This document shows positions 50,990 to 59,735 of a stretch of DNA of 64,000 bases, piece after piece. The notes beneath the pieces were generated by a model. The model was not told the DNA's origin. It saw only the letters and a list, made by a program, of their open reading frames with translations, and ran no database searches. A program made the position numbers and the translations under genes. The stretch covers positions 1 to 64,000 of the forward strand of contig CAUSEC010000003.1 of assembly GCA_963530515.1 (NCBI GenBank). Reading direction: 5' to 3'. Every line of letters starts with the position of its first letter. Within the stretch, counting starts at the first letter, position 1. Origin of the DNA: CBFFRJ01 sp963530515. GTDB taxonomy: Bacteria; Pseudomonadota; Gammaproteobacteria; Enterobacterales; Enterobacteriaceae.

Positions 50990-51970
50990 ATGATTGAACA
51001 AAAAGACAACCTGCTCGGCGAAGCGAACAGCTTCCTGGAAGTGCTCGAGCAGGTTTCACAGCTCGCCCCTCTGGACAAGCCCGTACTGGTGATTGGCGAG
51101 CGTGGCACCGGCAAAGAGCTGATTGCCAACCGCCTGCACTATCTCTCTTCCCGCTGGCAGGGGCCGTTTATTTCGCTCAATTGTGCTGCGTTAAATGAAA
51201 ACTTACTGGATACCGAACTGTTCGGTCACGAAGCGGGAGCCTTTACCGGCGCGCAGAAACGCCATCCCGGACGATTCGAACGTGCGGACGGCGGCACCCT
51301 GTTTCTCGATGAGCTGGCCACCGCGCCCATGCTGGTGCAGGAAAAACTGCTGCGCGTGATTGAGTATGGTGAGCTCGAACGCGTGGGCGGCAATCAGCCG
51401 CTGCAGGTCAATGTGCGACTGGTGTGCGCCACCAATGCCGATTTGCCGGAGATGGTCTATAAAGGCACCTTCCGCGCCGACCTGCTCGACCGTCTGGCGT
51501 TTGATGTGGTGCAGTTGCCCTCGTTGCGCCAGCGCCAGAGCGATATCATGCTGCTGGCTGAGCATTTCGCTATTCAGATGTGCCGCGAACTGAAATTGCC
51601 TCTGTTCCCGGGCTTTAGCGACAGAGCACAGGAAACCCTGCTGGATCATCGCTGGCCGGGTAATATTCGTGAGTTGAAAAACGTGGTTGAACGCTCGGTG
51701 TATCGTCATGGCACCAGCGAAACGCCGCTGGATGACATCATCATCGATCCCTTTAACCGCAATACGCCCGTTATGCCGGATGTGCCGCACACAACGCCCT
51801 CCCTTCCTTCGCTTCCCATTGACCTGCGCGCCTTCCAGCATCATCAGGAAAATGAACTGCTGGTCGACAGCCTTCAGCAGGCAAAATTCAACCAGAAACG
51901 GGCCGCTGAGCTGTTAGGTCTCACCTATCACCAGTTCAGGGCGCTGCTGAAAAAACACCAGATAAGCTGA
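50990..51970 (+). CDS. pspF: Phage-shock operon activator PspF
   Basis: A 326-residue sigma-54 enhancer-binding protein without a receiver domain. AAA+ domain with Walker A GERGTGKE, the GAFTGA loop and LFLDELA (Walker B), then a C-terminal Fis-type HTH (QKRAAELLGLTYHQFRALL). It acts on the pspA promoter and is inhibited by PspA. The ATG at 50990 (MIEQKDN) is chosen; an in-frame GTG 12 bases earlier is possible. Divergent from pspA, as in E. coli. Confidence 0.96.
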   Translation: MIEQKDNLLGEANSFLEVLEQVSQLAPLDKPVLVIGERGTGKELIANRLHYLSSRWQGPFISLNCAALNENLLDTELFGHEAGAFTGAQKRHPGRFERADGGTLFLDELATAPMLVQEKLLRVIEYGELERVGGNQPLQVNVRLVCATNADLPEMVYKGTFRADLLDRLAFDVVQLPSLRQRQSDIMLLAEHFAIQMCRELKLPLFPGFSDRAQETLLDHRWPGNIRELKNVVERSVYRHGTSETPLDDIIIDPFNRNTPVMPDVPHTTPSLPSLPIDLRAFQHHQENELLVDSLQQAKFNQKRAAELLGLTYHQFRALLKKHQIS

Positions 51971-52068
51971 AATCGCCGACAATAGCAGCAGTCACGATCA
52001 GAGTTTTGTACGCAGCCCTGGCAAGTGCGATACACTTTGCACATGAATCTAAAAACGTTGAATAAATC

Positions 52069-53709
52069 ATGCGTCTGGTTTTCCCCTTTCTGCTGTTAAC
52101 CGCGAGCCTGTTCTCAGGTGGTGCCCTTGCGGCATCGCCCCTGTCAGCCAGTGCCGATATTCGCGACAGCGGTTTCGTTTACTGCGTGAACGGGCAGGTC
52201 AGCACATTTAACCCGCAAAAAGCGGGCAGCGGATTGATTGTGGATACGCTGGCGGCGCAATTGTATGACCGCTTACTGGACGTCGACCCTTATACCTACC
52301 GCCTGGTACCAGAATTAGCAGACAGCTGGGAAGTGCTGGATAACGGCGCGACCTACCGTTTTCATTTACGTGAAGGCGTTAATTTCCAGACCACTCCCTG
52401 GTTCACTCCGCGCCGGACGCTGAACGCCGACGATGTCGTCTTCACCTTCCAGCGCATCTTTGATCGTGAAAACCCGTGGCATAACGTCAACGGTAGCGCG
52501 TTCCCCTACTTCGACAGTCTCCAGTTTGCTGATTCTGTACAGAGCGTGCGCAAGCTGGATAACCGCACGGTCGAGTTCCGTCTGCGCCAGCCGGATGCCT
52601 CGTTTTTATGGCACTTAGCCACACACTATGCCTCAGTGATGTCGGCGGAATATGCTAATACGCTGGCCAAAAACGATCGTGAAGAGTTGCTCGACCGCCA
52701 GCCGGTGGGCACCGGCCCTTTCCAGCTCGCTGAATACCGGGCCGGGCAGTACGTCCGCCTGCAACGCCACCCCCGTTTCTGGCGCGGCACCCCGCTGATG
52801 CCTCAGGTGGTGGTGGATTTAGGCTCCGGCGGAACGGGGCGTTTGTCGAAACTCTTGACCGGCGAGTGCGACGTACTGGCCTGGCCTGCCGCCAGCCAGC
52901 TGACGATTTTGCGTGACGATCCGCGTTTGCGCCTGACCCTGCGTCCGGGGATGAACATCGCCTATCTTGCGTTTAACACCGACAAACCGCCGCTGAATAA
53001 CCCGCAGGTGCGCCATGCACTGGCGCTGGCGATTAATAACCAACGCCTGATGCAGTCGATTTACTACGGCACCGCCGAAACCGCAGCGTCCATTCTGCCG
53101 CGCGCCTCCTGGGCCTATGACGGCGAAGCAAAAGTCACCGCTTACGATCCCGAACAATCACGGGCACGGTTGAAAGCATTGGGCGTAGAAAACCTGACAC
53201 TTCAGCTTTGGGTCCCCACCACGTCTCAGGCATGGAACCCCAGCCCGCTTAAAACCGCAGAGCTGATCCAGGCAGATATGGCCCAGGTGGGCGTGAAAGT
53301 GGTCATTGTGCCGGTCGAGGGTCGCTTCCAGGAAGCCCGCCTGATGGACATGAATCATGACATCACACTGTCCGGTTGGGCCACCGACAGTAATGACCCC
53401 GACAGCTTCTTCCGCCCGCTGTTGAGTTGTGCGGCCATTGACTCGCAGACCAATTTTGCCCACTGGTGTAACCGCGATTTTGACAGCGTGCTCAGAAAAG
53501 CGCTGACCTCTCAGCAGCTTTCAGCCCGCATTGACGCTTACGATGAAGCGCAAAAAATTCTGGCTGATGAATTACCGGTTTTACCGCTCGCGTCTTCACT
53601 CCGATTGCAGGCCTACCGCTATGATATTAAAGGGCTGGTATTGAGCCCCTTCGGTAGCGCGTCGTTTGCCGGGGTTTCGCGTGAAAAAGAAGAGGTGAAA
53701 AAGCCATGA
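52069..53709 (+). CDS. sapA: Sap ABC transporter periplasmic binding protein SapA
   Basis: A 546-residue SBP family 5 protein with signal peptide ending near GGALAASP. Known for resistance to antimicrobial peptides in Salmonella and Haemophilus; in E. coli SapBCDF has been linked with putrescine export. ELADSWEVLDNGATYRFHL and VGTGPF are typical. First gene of a tight operon: its stop overlaps the sapB start (ATGA). Confidence 0.94.
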   Translation: MRLVFPFLLLTASLFSGGALAASPLSASADIRDSGFVYCVNGQVSTFNPQKAGSGLIVDTLAAQLYDRLLDVDPYTYRLVPELADSWEVLDNGATYRFHLREGVNFQTTPWFTPRRTLNADDVVFTFQRIFDRENPWHNVNGSAFPYFDSLQFADSVQSVRKLDNRTVEFRLRQPDASFLWHLATHYASVMSAEYANTLAKNDREELLDRQPVGTGPFQLAEYRAGQYVRLQRHPRFWRGTPLMPQVVVDLGSGGTGRLSKLLTGECDVLAWPAASQLTILRDDPRLRLTLRPGMNIAYLAFNTDKPPLNNPQVRHALALAINNQRLMQSIYYGTAETAASILPRASWAYDGEAKVTAYDPEQSRARLKALGVENLTLQLWVPTTSQAWNPSPLKTAELIQADMAQVGVKVVIVPVEGRFQEARLMDMNHDITLSGWATDSNDPDSFFRPLLSCAAIDSQTNFAHWCNRDFDSVLRKALTSQQLSARIDAYDEAQKILADELPVLPLASSLRLQAYRYDIKGLVLSPFGSASFAGVSREKEEVKKP

Positions 53710-54671
53710 TTATCTTTACCTTGCGCCGTCTTCTGCTGCTGGTGATGACGCTGTTTTTGCTGACCTTTGTCGGCTTCAGCCTCAGCTATTTCACGCCTCA
53801 CGCCCCGCTGCAGGGGGCTTCACTGTGGAACGCCTGGGTATTCTGGTTTACCGGCCTGTTGCACTGGGATTTTGGTGTTTCCAGCATCAACGGGCAGCTC
53901 ATCTCTGAGCAGCTCAAAGAGGTCTTCCCGGCCACCATGGAGCTTTGCATTCTGGCGTTTGGTTTCGCCCTGCTGATTGGTATCCCGGTTGGCATGCTGG
54001 CGGGCATCATGCGTAATAAATGGCAGGACAAATTCATCAGCGCCCTCGCCCTGCTGGGTTTTTCGATTCCGGTCTTCTGGCTTGCCCTGCTGCTGACGCT
54101 GTTCTTCTCGCTGACGCTGGGCTGGCTGCCGGTGTCCGGGCGCTTCGACCTGCTGTATGAAGTGAAGAATGTGACCGGGTTTGCCATCATCGACGCCTGG
54201 CTGTCTGACTCGCCGTGGCGGGAAGAGATGATCGTGAGCGCCGTGCGACACATGGTGCTGCCGGTACTGACCCTGGCCGTCGCCCCAACCACAGAAGTTA
54301 TCCGTTTAATGCGCATCAGCACCATTGAAGTGTTTGACCATAACTACATCAAAGCGGCGGCAACCCGTGGCATGTCGCGTCTGACCATTCTGCGTCGCCA
54401 CGTCCTGCATAACGCCCTGCCGCCGGTCATCCCGCGTCTGGGCCTGCAATTTTCGACCATGCTGACGCTGGCAATGATCACGGAAATGGTCTTTAGCTGG
54501 CCAGGGCTGGGGCGCTGGATGATTAACGCCATCCGCCAGCAGGACTATGCGGCGATTTCGGCGGGTGTCATGGTGATTGGCTCCCTGGTGATTATCGTAA
54601 ACGTGCTCTCAGACATCCTGGGCGCGCTGGCGAACCCATTGAAACATAAGGAATGGTATGCCTTACGATAA
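53706..54671 (+). CDS. sapB: Sap ABC transporter permease SapB
   Basis: A 321-residue inner-membrane DppB-type permease with an N-terminal helix, about six helices in all, and the EAA loop (KAAATRGMSRLTILRRH). It pairs with SapC. The 3' end overlaps sapC by 14 bp. Confidence 0.94.
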   Translation: MIIFTLRRLLLLVMTLFLLTFVGFSLSYFTPHAPLQGASLWNAWVFWFTGLLHWDFGVSSINGQLISEQLKEVFPATMELCILAFGFALLIGIPVGMLAGIMRNKWQDKFISALALLGFSIPVFWLALLLTLFFSLTLGWLPVSGRFDLLYEVKNVTGFAIIDAWLSDSPWREEMIVSAVRHMVLPVLTLAVAPTTEVIRLMRISTIEVFDHNYIKAAATRGMSRLTILRRHVLHNALPPVIPRLGLQFSTMLTLAMITEMVFSWPGLGRWMINAIRQQDYAAISAGVMVIGSLVIIVNVLSDILGALANPLKHKEWYALR

Positions 54672-55548
54672 TGTCTACAGCGAGAAGCGCCCCCCAGGCG
54701 CGCTGCGTACCGTCTGGCGCAAATTCTACGCCGACACGCCTGCGATGATTGGGATGTACGGCTGTGCAGGGCTGGTGATTCTGTGCGTGTTTGGCGGCTG
54801 GTTTGCGCCTTACGGTCTCGATCAGCAATTCCTCGGTTATCAGCTACTGCCACCGTCCTGGTCACGCTATGGCGAAGTGTCCTTCTTCCTCGGTACCGAC
54901 GATCTGGGGCGGGATGTGTTAAGCCGCCTGCTCAGCGGTGCGGCACCGACCGTGGGCGGCGCCTTTATGGTGACGCTTGCCGCCACCGTCTTTGGCCTGG
55001 TGCTGGGAGTGATTGCCGGGGCGACGCACGGTCTGCGCTCTGCCGTGCTTAACCATATTCTTGATACCCTGTTGTCGATTCCGTCCTTGCTGCTCGCCAT
55101 TATTGTGGTGGCGTTTGCCGGCCCGCACCTTTCTCATGCGATGTTTGCCGTCTGGCTGGCAATTTTGCCGCGTATTGTGCGCTCGGTGTACAGCATGGTT
55201 CATGATGAGCTGGAAAAAGAGTACGTGATTGCCGCCCGTCTTGATGGCGCATCCACGCTGAACATTTTGTGGTTTGCGGTACTGCCAAACATGACGTCCG
55301 GCCTGGTAACAGAAATTACCCGCTCGCTCTCGGTCGCCATTCTGGATATCGCCGCTCTCGGTTTTCTCGATCTCGGCGCGCAACTCCCCTCCCCGGAATG
55401 GGGCGCTATGCTGGGTGATGCTCTTGAGCTTATCTATGTCGCCCCCTGGACGGTCATGCTGCCCGGCGCGTCGATTATGTTGAGCGTGCTGCTCGTCAAT
55501 CTGCTGGGCGATGGCATACGTCGCGCTATTAACGCGGGGGTGGAATAA
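54658..55548 (+). CDS. sapC: Sap ABC transporter permease SapC
   Basis: A 296-residue DppC-type permease with helices near 33-53, 97-121, 135-160 and beyond, and the EAA loop (IAARLDGASTLNILWF). Its stop overlaps the sapD ATG (TAATG). Confidence 0.94.
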   Translation: MPYDNVYSEKRPPGALRTVWRKFYADTPAMIGMYGCAGLVILCVFGGWFAPYGLDQQFLGYQLLPPSWSRYGEVSFFLGTDDLGRDVLSRLLSGAAPTVGGAFMVTLAATVFGLVLGVIAGATHGLRSAVLNHILDTLLSIPSLLLAIIVVAFAGPHLSHAMFAVWLAILPRIVRSVYSMVHDELEKEYVIAARLDGASTLNILWFAVLPNMTSGLVTEITRSLSVAILDIAALGFLDLGAQLPSPEWGAMLGDALELIYVAPWTVMLPGASIMLSVLLVNLLGDGIRRAINAGVE

Positions 55549-56540
55549 TGCCGCTGCTGGATATTCGAAACCTCACCATCGAAGTGAAAACCGGTGAGGA
55601 CTGGGTTAAAGCCGTCGACAGGGTCAGCCTGACGCTGGCTGAGGGCGAGATCCGCGGCCTGGTGGGTGAATCAGGCTCAGGCAAAAGCCTGATTGCGAAA
55701 GCGATTTGTGGCGTCAGCAAAGAGAACTGGCGCGTGACCGCTGACCGTATGCGTTTTGACGATATCGACCTGATGCGCCTTTCCCCCCGCGAGCGGCGTA
55801 AACTGCTGGGCCACAACGTGTCGATGATTTTCCAGGAGCCGCAGTCCTGTCTCGACCCGTCCGAGCGCATTGGCAAGCAACTGATGCAAAACATCCCCGG
55901 CTGGACATGGAAAGGTACCCTCTTCCAGCGTTTCGGCTGGCGCAAACGCCGCGCCATTGAGCTTCTGCACCGCGTGGGGATCAAAGACCATAAAGACGCG
56001 ATGCGCAGCTTCCCGTATGAGCTGACCGACGGTGAGTGCCAGAAGGTGATGATCGCTATCGCGCTGGCGAATCAGCCACGTCTGCTGATTGCCGATGAGC
56101 CGACCAACGCCATGGAACCCACCACGCAGGCGCAGATTTTCCGCCTGCTCACGCGGCTCAACCAGAATAACAACACCACCATTTTGCTCATCAGCCATGA
56201 CCTGCAAATGCTGAGCAAATGGGCCGATCGCATCAACGTCATGTACTGCGGCCAGACGGTGGAAACCGCACCGAGCGAAGAGCTGGTCAGCACACCGCAC
56301 CACCCTTATACCCAGGCGTTGATTCGCGCGATCCCGGATTTTGGCAGCGCGATGCCGCACAAAAGTCGCCTGAATACCATGCCGGGGGCCATCCCACTGC
56401 TGGAGCAGTTGCCGATTGGCTGTCGCCTGGGGCCACGCTGCCCTTATGCCCAGCGAAAATGTATTGAGAGACCGCTGCTGTCGGGTGCGAAAAACCATCT
56501 GTATGCCTGTCATTTCCCGCTGAATATGGAGAGAGAGTGA
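55548..56540 (+). CDS. sapD: Sap ABC transporter ATP-binding protein SapD
   Basis: A 330-residue ATPase of the DppD type: Walker A GESGSGKS, signature LTDGECQ in place of LSGGQ, Walker B LLIADEPT, and a C-terminal oligopeptide-transporter extension with cysteines (GCRLGPRCPYAQRKC). In E. coli SapD also supports Trk potassium uptake. The atypical signature is shared with other SapD proteins. Confidence 0.94.
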   Translation: MPLLDIRNLTIEVKTGEDWVKAVDRVSLTLAEGEIRGLVGESGSGKSLIAKAICGVSKENWRVTADRMRFDDIDLMRLSPRERRKLLGHNVSMIFQEPQSCLDPSERIGKQLMQNIPGWTWKGTLFQRFGWRKRRAIELLHRVGIKDHKDAMRSFPYELTDGECQKVMIAIALANQPRLLIADEPTNAMEPTTQAQIFRLLTRLNQNNNTTILLISHDLQMLSKWADRINVMYCGQTVETAPSEELVSTPHHPYTQALIRAIPDFGSAMPHKSRLNTMPGAIPLLEQLPIGCRLGPRCPYAQRKCIERPLLSGAKNHLYACHFPLNMERE

Positions 56541-56541
56541 G

Positions 56542-57348
56542 ATGGTCGAAACCCTGCTCGAAGTGCGTAATCTGAGTAAGACCTTCCGCTACCGCACCGG
56601 CTGGTTCCGTCAGCAGACCGTAGAAGCCGTGAAGCCGCTGAGCTTCACCCTGCGGGAAAAACAGACGCTGGCGATTATTGGCGAGAACGGCTCGGGAAAA
56701 TCGACCCTGGCAAAAATGCTGGCGGGCATGACCGAGCCCAGCACCGGCGAACTGCTGATTGACGATCATCCGCTGCAATATGGTGATTATTCCTTCCGTA
56801 GCCAGCGTATTCGTATGATTTTTCAGGATCCGTCTACGTCGCTTAACCCGCGTCAACGCATCTCGCAGATCCTCGATTTTCCTCTGCGCCTGAATACCGA
56901 CCTGGAGCCGGAGGCGCGGCAGAAACGCATTTACGAAACGCTGCGGATGGTCGGGTTGCTGCCGGATCACGCCAGCTATTATCCGTACATGTTCGCGCCA
57001 GGTCAGAAACAGCGTCTGGGGCTGGCGCGTGCGCTGATATTGCGCCCGAAAGTGATCATTGCCGACGAAGCGCTGGCCTCGCTGGATATGTCGATGCGCT
57101 CGCAATTAATAAATCTGATGCTGGAATTACAGGAAAAACAGGGTATCGCTTATATTTATGTGACCCAGCATATCGGCATGATGAAACACATCAGCGATCA
57201 GGTTCTGGTGATGCACCAGGGCGAAGTGGTCGAGCGCGGCAGCACCGCCAGCGTACTGGCATCCCCGCTGCACGACCTGACTAAACGATTGATTGCCGGA
57301 CATTTTGGTGAAGCATTGACCGCCGATGCATGGCGGCAGGATCGCTGA
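56542..57348 (+). CDS. sapF: Sap ABC transporter ATP-binding protein SapF
   Basis: A 268-residue ATPase of the DppF type: Walker A GENGSGKS, signature-like FAPGQKQRLG, and Walker B VIIADEAL (E-A-L in place of the usual E-P-T). It forms a dimer with SapD. Last gene of sapABCDF. Confidence 0.94.
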   Translation: MVETLLEVRNLSKTFRYRTGWFRQQTVEAVKPLSFTLREKQTLAIIGENGSGKSTLAKMLAGMTEPSTGELLIDDHPLQYGDYSFRSQRIRMIFQDPSTSLNPRQRISQILDFPLRLNTDLEPEARQKRIYETLRMVGLLPDHASYYPYMFAPGQKQRLGLARALILRPKVIIADEALASLDMSMRSQLINLMLELQEKQGIAYIYVTQHIGMMKHISDQVLVMHQGEVVERGSTASVLASPLHDLTKRLIAGHFGEALTADAWRQDR

Positions 57349-57373
57349 GGCCGAGTGCCATTCAGTGGTCGGA

Positions 57374-57402
57374 TTAACTCATCCGGCGAGTCATGTTAGA
57401 AT
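57374..57402 (+). promoter_or_regulatory. Probable fabI promoter
   Basis: TTAACT (57374) and TAGAAT (57397), spaced 17 bp, with an extended -10 TGT immediately before TAGAAT. It lies 70 bp before the fabI start. Confidence 0.6.
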
Positions 57403-57471
57403 CGCCGCGTTTTAATAACGATCCGCGTGTTAACGTCGATCGCATAACAGTGACTATAAGGATTAAAAGCT

Positions 57472-58260
57472 ATGGGTTTTCTTACCGGTAAGCGCATTCT
57501 GGTAACGGGCGTTGCCAGCAAACTTTCCATCGCCTTCGGTATCGCGCAAGCTATGCACCGCGAAGGCGCTGAGCTGGCGTTCACCTATCAGAACGACAAA
57601 CTGAAAGGCCGTGTAGAAGAGTTTGCCGCTCAACTGGGTTCCAGCATCGTGCTGCCATGTGACGTTGCGGAAGATGAGAGCATCGAAAACCTGTTCAGCG
57701 AACTGGTTAAAGTATGGCCGAAATTTGATGGTTTTGTTCACTCCATCGGTTTCGCACCAGGCGACCAGCTGGACGGCGACTATGTGAATGCGGTCACCCG
57801 TGACGGCTTCAAAATCGCACACGACATCAGCTCTTACAGCTTCGTGGCGCTGGCAAAATCCTGCCGCGCGATGCTGAACCCAGGCTCTGCTCTGCTGACC
57901 CTGTCTTATCTGGGTGCTGAGCGCGCTATCCCTAACTACAACGTGATGGGTCTGGCAAAAGCCTCTCTGGAAGCCAACGTACGCTACATGGCGAACGCGA
58001 TGGGTCCTGAAGGCATTCGTGTTAACGGCATCTCTGCAGGCCCAATCCGCACGCTGGCGGCTTCTGGCATCAAAGATTTCCGTAAAATGCTGGCGCACTG
58101 CGAAGCGGTTACCCCGATTCGTCGCACTGTGACCATCGAGGATGTGGGTAACTCCGCAGCCTTCCTGTGTTCTGACCTGTCCGCAGGTATTTCCGGTGAA
58201 GTGGTACACGTTGACGGCGGTTTCAGCATCGCTGCAATGAACGAGCTGGAACTGAAATAA
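57472..58260 (+). CDS. fabI: Enoyl-[acyl-carrier-protein] reductase FabI
   Basis: Essential NADH-dependent SDR enzyme (262 residues) of the last step in fatty-acid elongation; target of triclosan and isoniazid-like drugs. The NAD segment GKRILVTGVASKLSIAFG is at residues 6-23, and the catalytic Tyr-x6-Lys is in NYNVMGLAKAS. The residues around HSIGFAPGDQLDGD (including the glycine altered in triclosan-resistant mutants) look wild type. Ribosome site AAGGA. Confidence 0.98.
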   Translation: MGFLTGKRILVTGVASKLSIAFGIAQAMHREGAELAFTYQNDKLKGRVEEFAAQLGSSIVLPCDVAEDESIENLFSELVKVWPKFDGFVHSIGFAPGDQLDGDYVNAVTRDGFKIAHDISSYSFVALAKSCRAMLNPGSALLTLSYLGAERAIPNYNVMGLAKASLEANVRYMANAMGPEGIRVNGISAGPIRTLAASGIKDFRKMLAHCEAVTPIRRTVTIEDVGNSAAFLCSDLSAGISGEVVHVDGGFSIAAMNELELK

Positions 58261-58267
58261 TCCCCCT

Positions 58268-58297
58268 GTGCCCCCTTCCAGAGGGGGCACTGTTTTT
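58268..58297 (+). terminator. Terminator after fabI
   Basis: GTGCCCCCT, TCCAG, AGGGGGCAC followed by TGTTTTT; eight bp after the fabI stop. Confidence 0.92.
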
Positions 58298-58436
58298 ATA
58301 TGCCTTTCTGATATTTATTATCACCTAACAATCTTTCATCCCCTCCCCCGCATACGCCAGGATAAAGCAGCGAAAAAGATCCCGCGTATCGATGTAACGA
58401 CGTGTCCGGATCGCCACTTTCAGACAAGGAACGACC

Positions 58437-59594
58437 ATGGAACAACGCCGTTTTTCCGGCAAAAGCCACTGGTATCATGAAACCCAGTCGAGCGCACGTC
58501 AGCATCAGACGTTACCCCTCGTGCCGGAAGCCGCACGCGTGGACGACCACTTTCTTCTCGATCTTTCATTACCCGCCGACGTCATTGAGGCGTGTAGCCG
58601 CTGGCTTACGCCTGCCAGAAAACTCTATGGCCTCCTTTTCCCTCAGCGTGTCACGGTCAACCGTCTGCGTACGTTGAACATCTATGACCGGCTGAGCACC
58701 GCGCTGACCGTCGCCCAGGTGTATGGCGTGCAGCGTCTGTGTAACCACTATGCCGCGCGACTTGCTCCACTGTCAGGCCCCGATTCCTCGCGTGAGAGCA
58801 ATCGCCGCCTGGCGCAAATGACCCAGTTTGCCCGCCAGCTTGCCGCCTCGCCGGAAGTCATTGACGCCCGCGCCCGTCAACAGCTTGAAGATGTGGGGTT
58901 GACGGAATACGACACCGTCCTGATGACACAGATCATTGGTTATGTTGGATTTCAGGCGCGCACGGTGGCCGGGTTCCAGGCGCTGAACGGCCAGCCCGTG
59001 CGACTGATACCGGGTATGGAGATGCAGCAGGAGGCGGCAGCCGTGAAGTTTACCGAACCTCATAGTCAGTGGATCGCCGGCATTGACGGCGTTGATTTAC
59101 GCATCGCCAGCGCCCGCCAGCTCGAATCCCTCGCCGCCTGGCAACCGCTTGCGGCATTTCGCCTGCTGGCACCGGTTCTCGCCCATGAATATCCGTCGCT
59201 GGATGAGCTCGGGGACATCTACAGCGGCACGCGCGCCGGGATTATTAATGATGAAGACGCTGAACTCATCGCGCTTTATAGCGCAAGAATTAACGGCAGC
59301 GTGCACTGCTTTAATGAAAGCTGGCAACACTGGACAGCCGCCGATGAGCTGGCGGAAGCTGTACGTCATGGTGACCGGGTGCTTAAACGGCTCGGGCAGA
59401 CTCGCGCCAGAGAAGGCGCCATTGCCCAGGCGGTGCAGGTGCTGACCTGTGCGCCCGATCGCTTTAGTGCCGCACATTTTTCTGCCCTGCTGGCGCAAGG
59501 TTTTGCAGCCCCTTCAGCCATCGGTCTGATGGCCTGGTGCGCGTTATGCGGCTGGCTTAATCGCCTGAAAATTGCCCTCGGTGATGTGGCCTGA
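58437..59594 (+). CDS. yciW: YciW family protein
   Basis: A 385-residue cytosolic protein with tandem AhpD/CMD-like helical domains, of the YciW type. In E. coli it is part of the CysB regulon and affects cysteine and methionine metabolism; the reaction is not established. GKSHWYHETQSS near the N-terminus and RLSTALTVAQVYGVQRLCNHY are shared with E. coli YciW. The C-terminal half diverges more. AAGGA precedes the ATG. Confidence 0.87.
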   Translation: MEQRRFSGKSHWYHETQSSARQHQTLPLVPEAARVDDHFLLDLSLPADVIEACSRWLTPARKLYGLLFPQRVTVNRLRTLNIYDRLSTALTVAQVYGVQRLCNHYAARLAPLSGPDSSRESNRRLAQMTQFARQLAASPEVIDARARQQLEDVGLTEYDTVLMTQIIGYVGFQARTVAGFQALNGQPVRLIPGMEMQQEAAAVKFTEPHSQWIAGIDGVDLRIASARQLESLAAWQPLAAFRLLAPVLAHEYPSLDELGDIYSGTRAGIINDEDAELIALYSARINGSVHCFNESWQHWTAADELAEAVRHGDRVLKRLGQTRAREGAIAQAVQVLTCAPDRFSAAHFSALLAQGFAAPSAIGLMAWCALCGWLNRLKIALGDVA

Positions 59595-59618
59595 CGTTTT
59601 TTATCCGCAGGAGGTGAA

Positions 59619-59735
59619 ATGCGATGCCTGCGCAGGCGAATTTGCCCAAAGAGCGCTTGCTGCGACCCCCGGATTCGAGTAAAACTGTCAGCCGCTCTTT
59701 CAGCCACGAAAATAGAAAACTATGTTTCAGGATAA
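59619..59735 (+). CDS. Possible leader ORF before rnb
   Basis: A perfect AGGAGG at 59609-59614 precedes ATG 59619, opening 38 codons (MRCLRRRICPK...) that stop inside rnb. A second ATG at 59624, in another frame, opens 43 codons that also run into rnb. rnb itself has no good ribosome site, so coupling is possible. The peptide looks arbitrary, and only the ribosome site supports it. Confidence 0.3.
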   Translation: MRCLRRRICPKSACCDPRIRVKLSAALSATKIENYVSG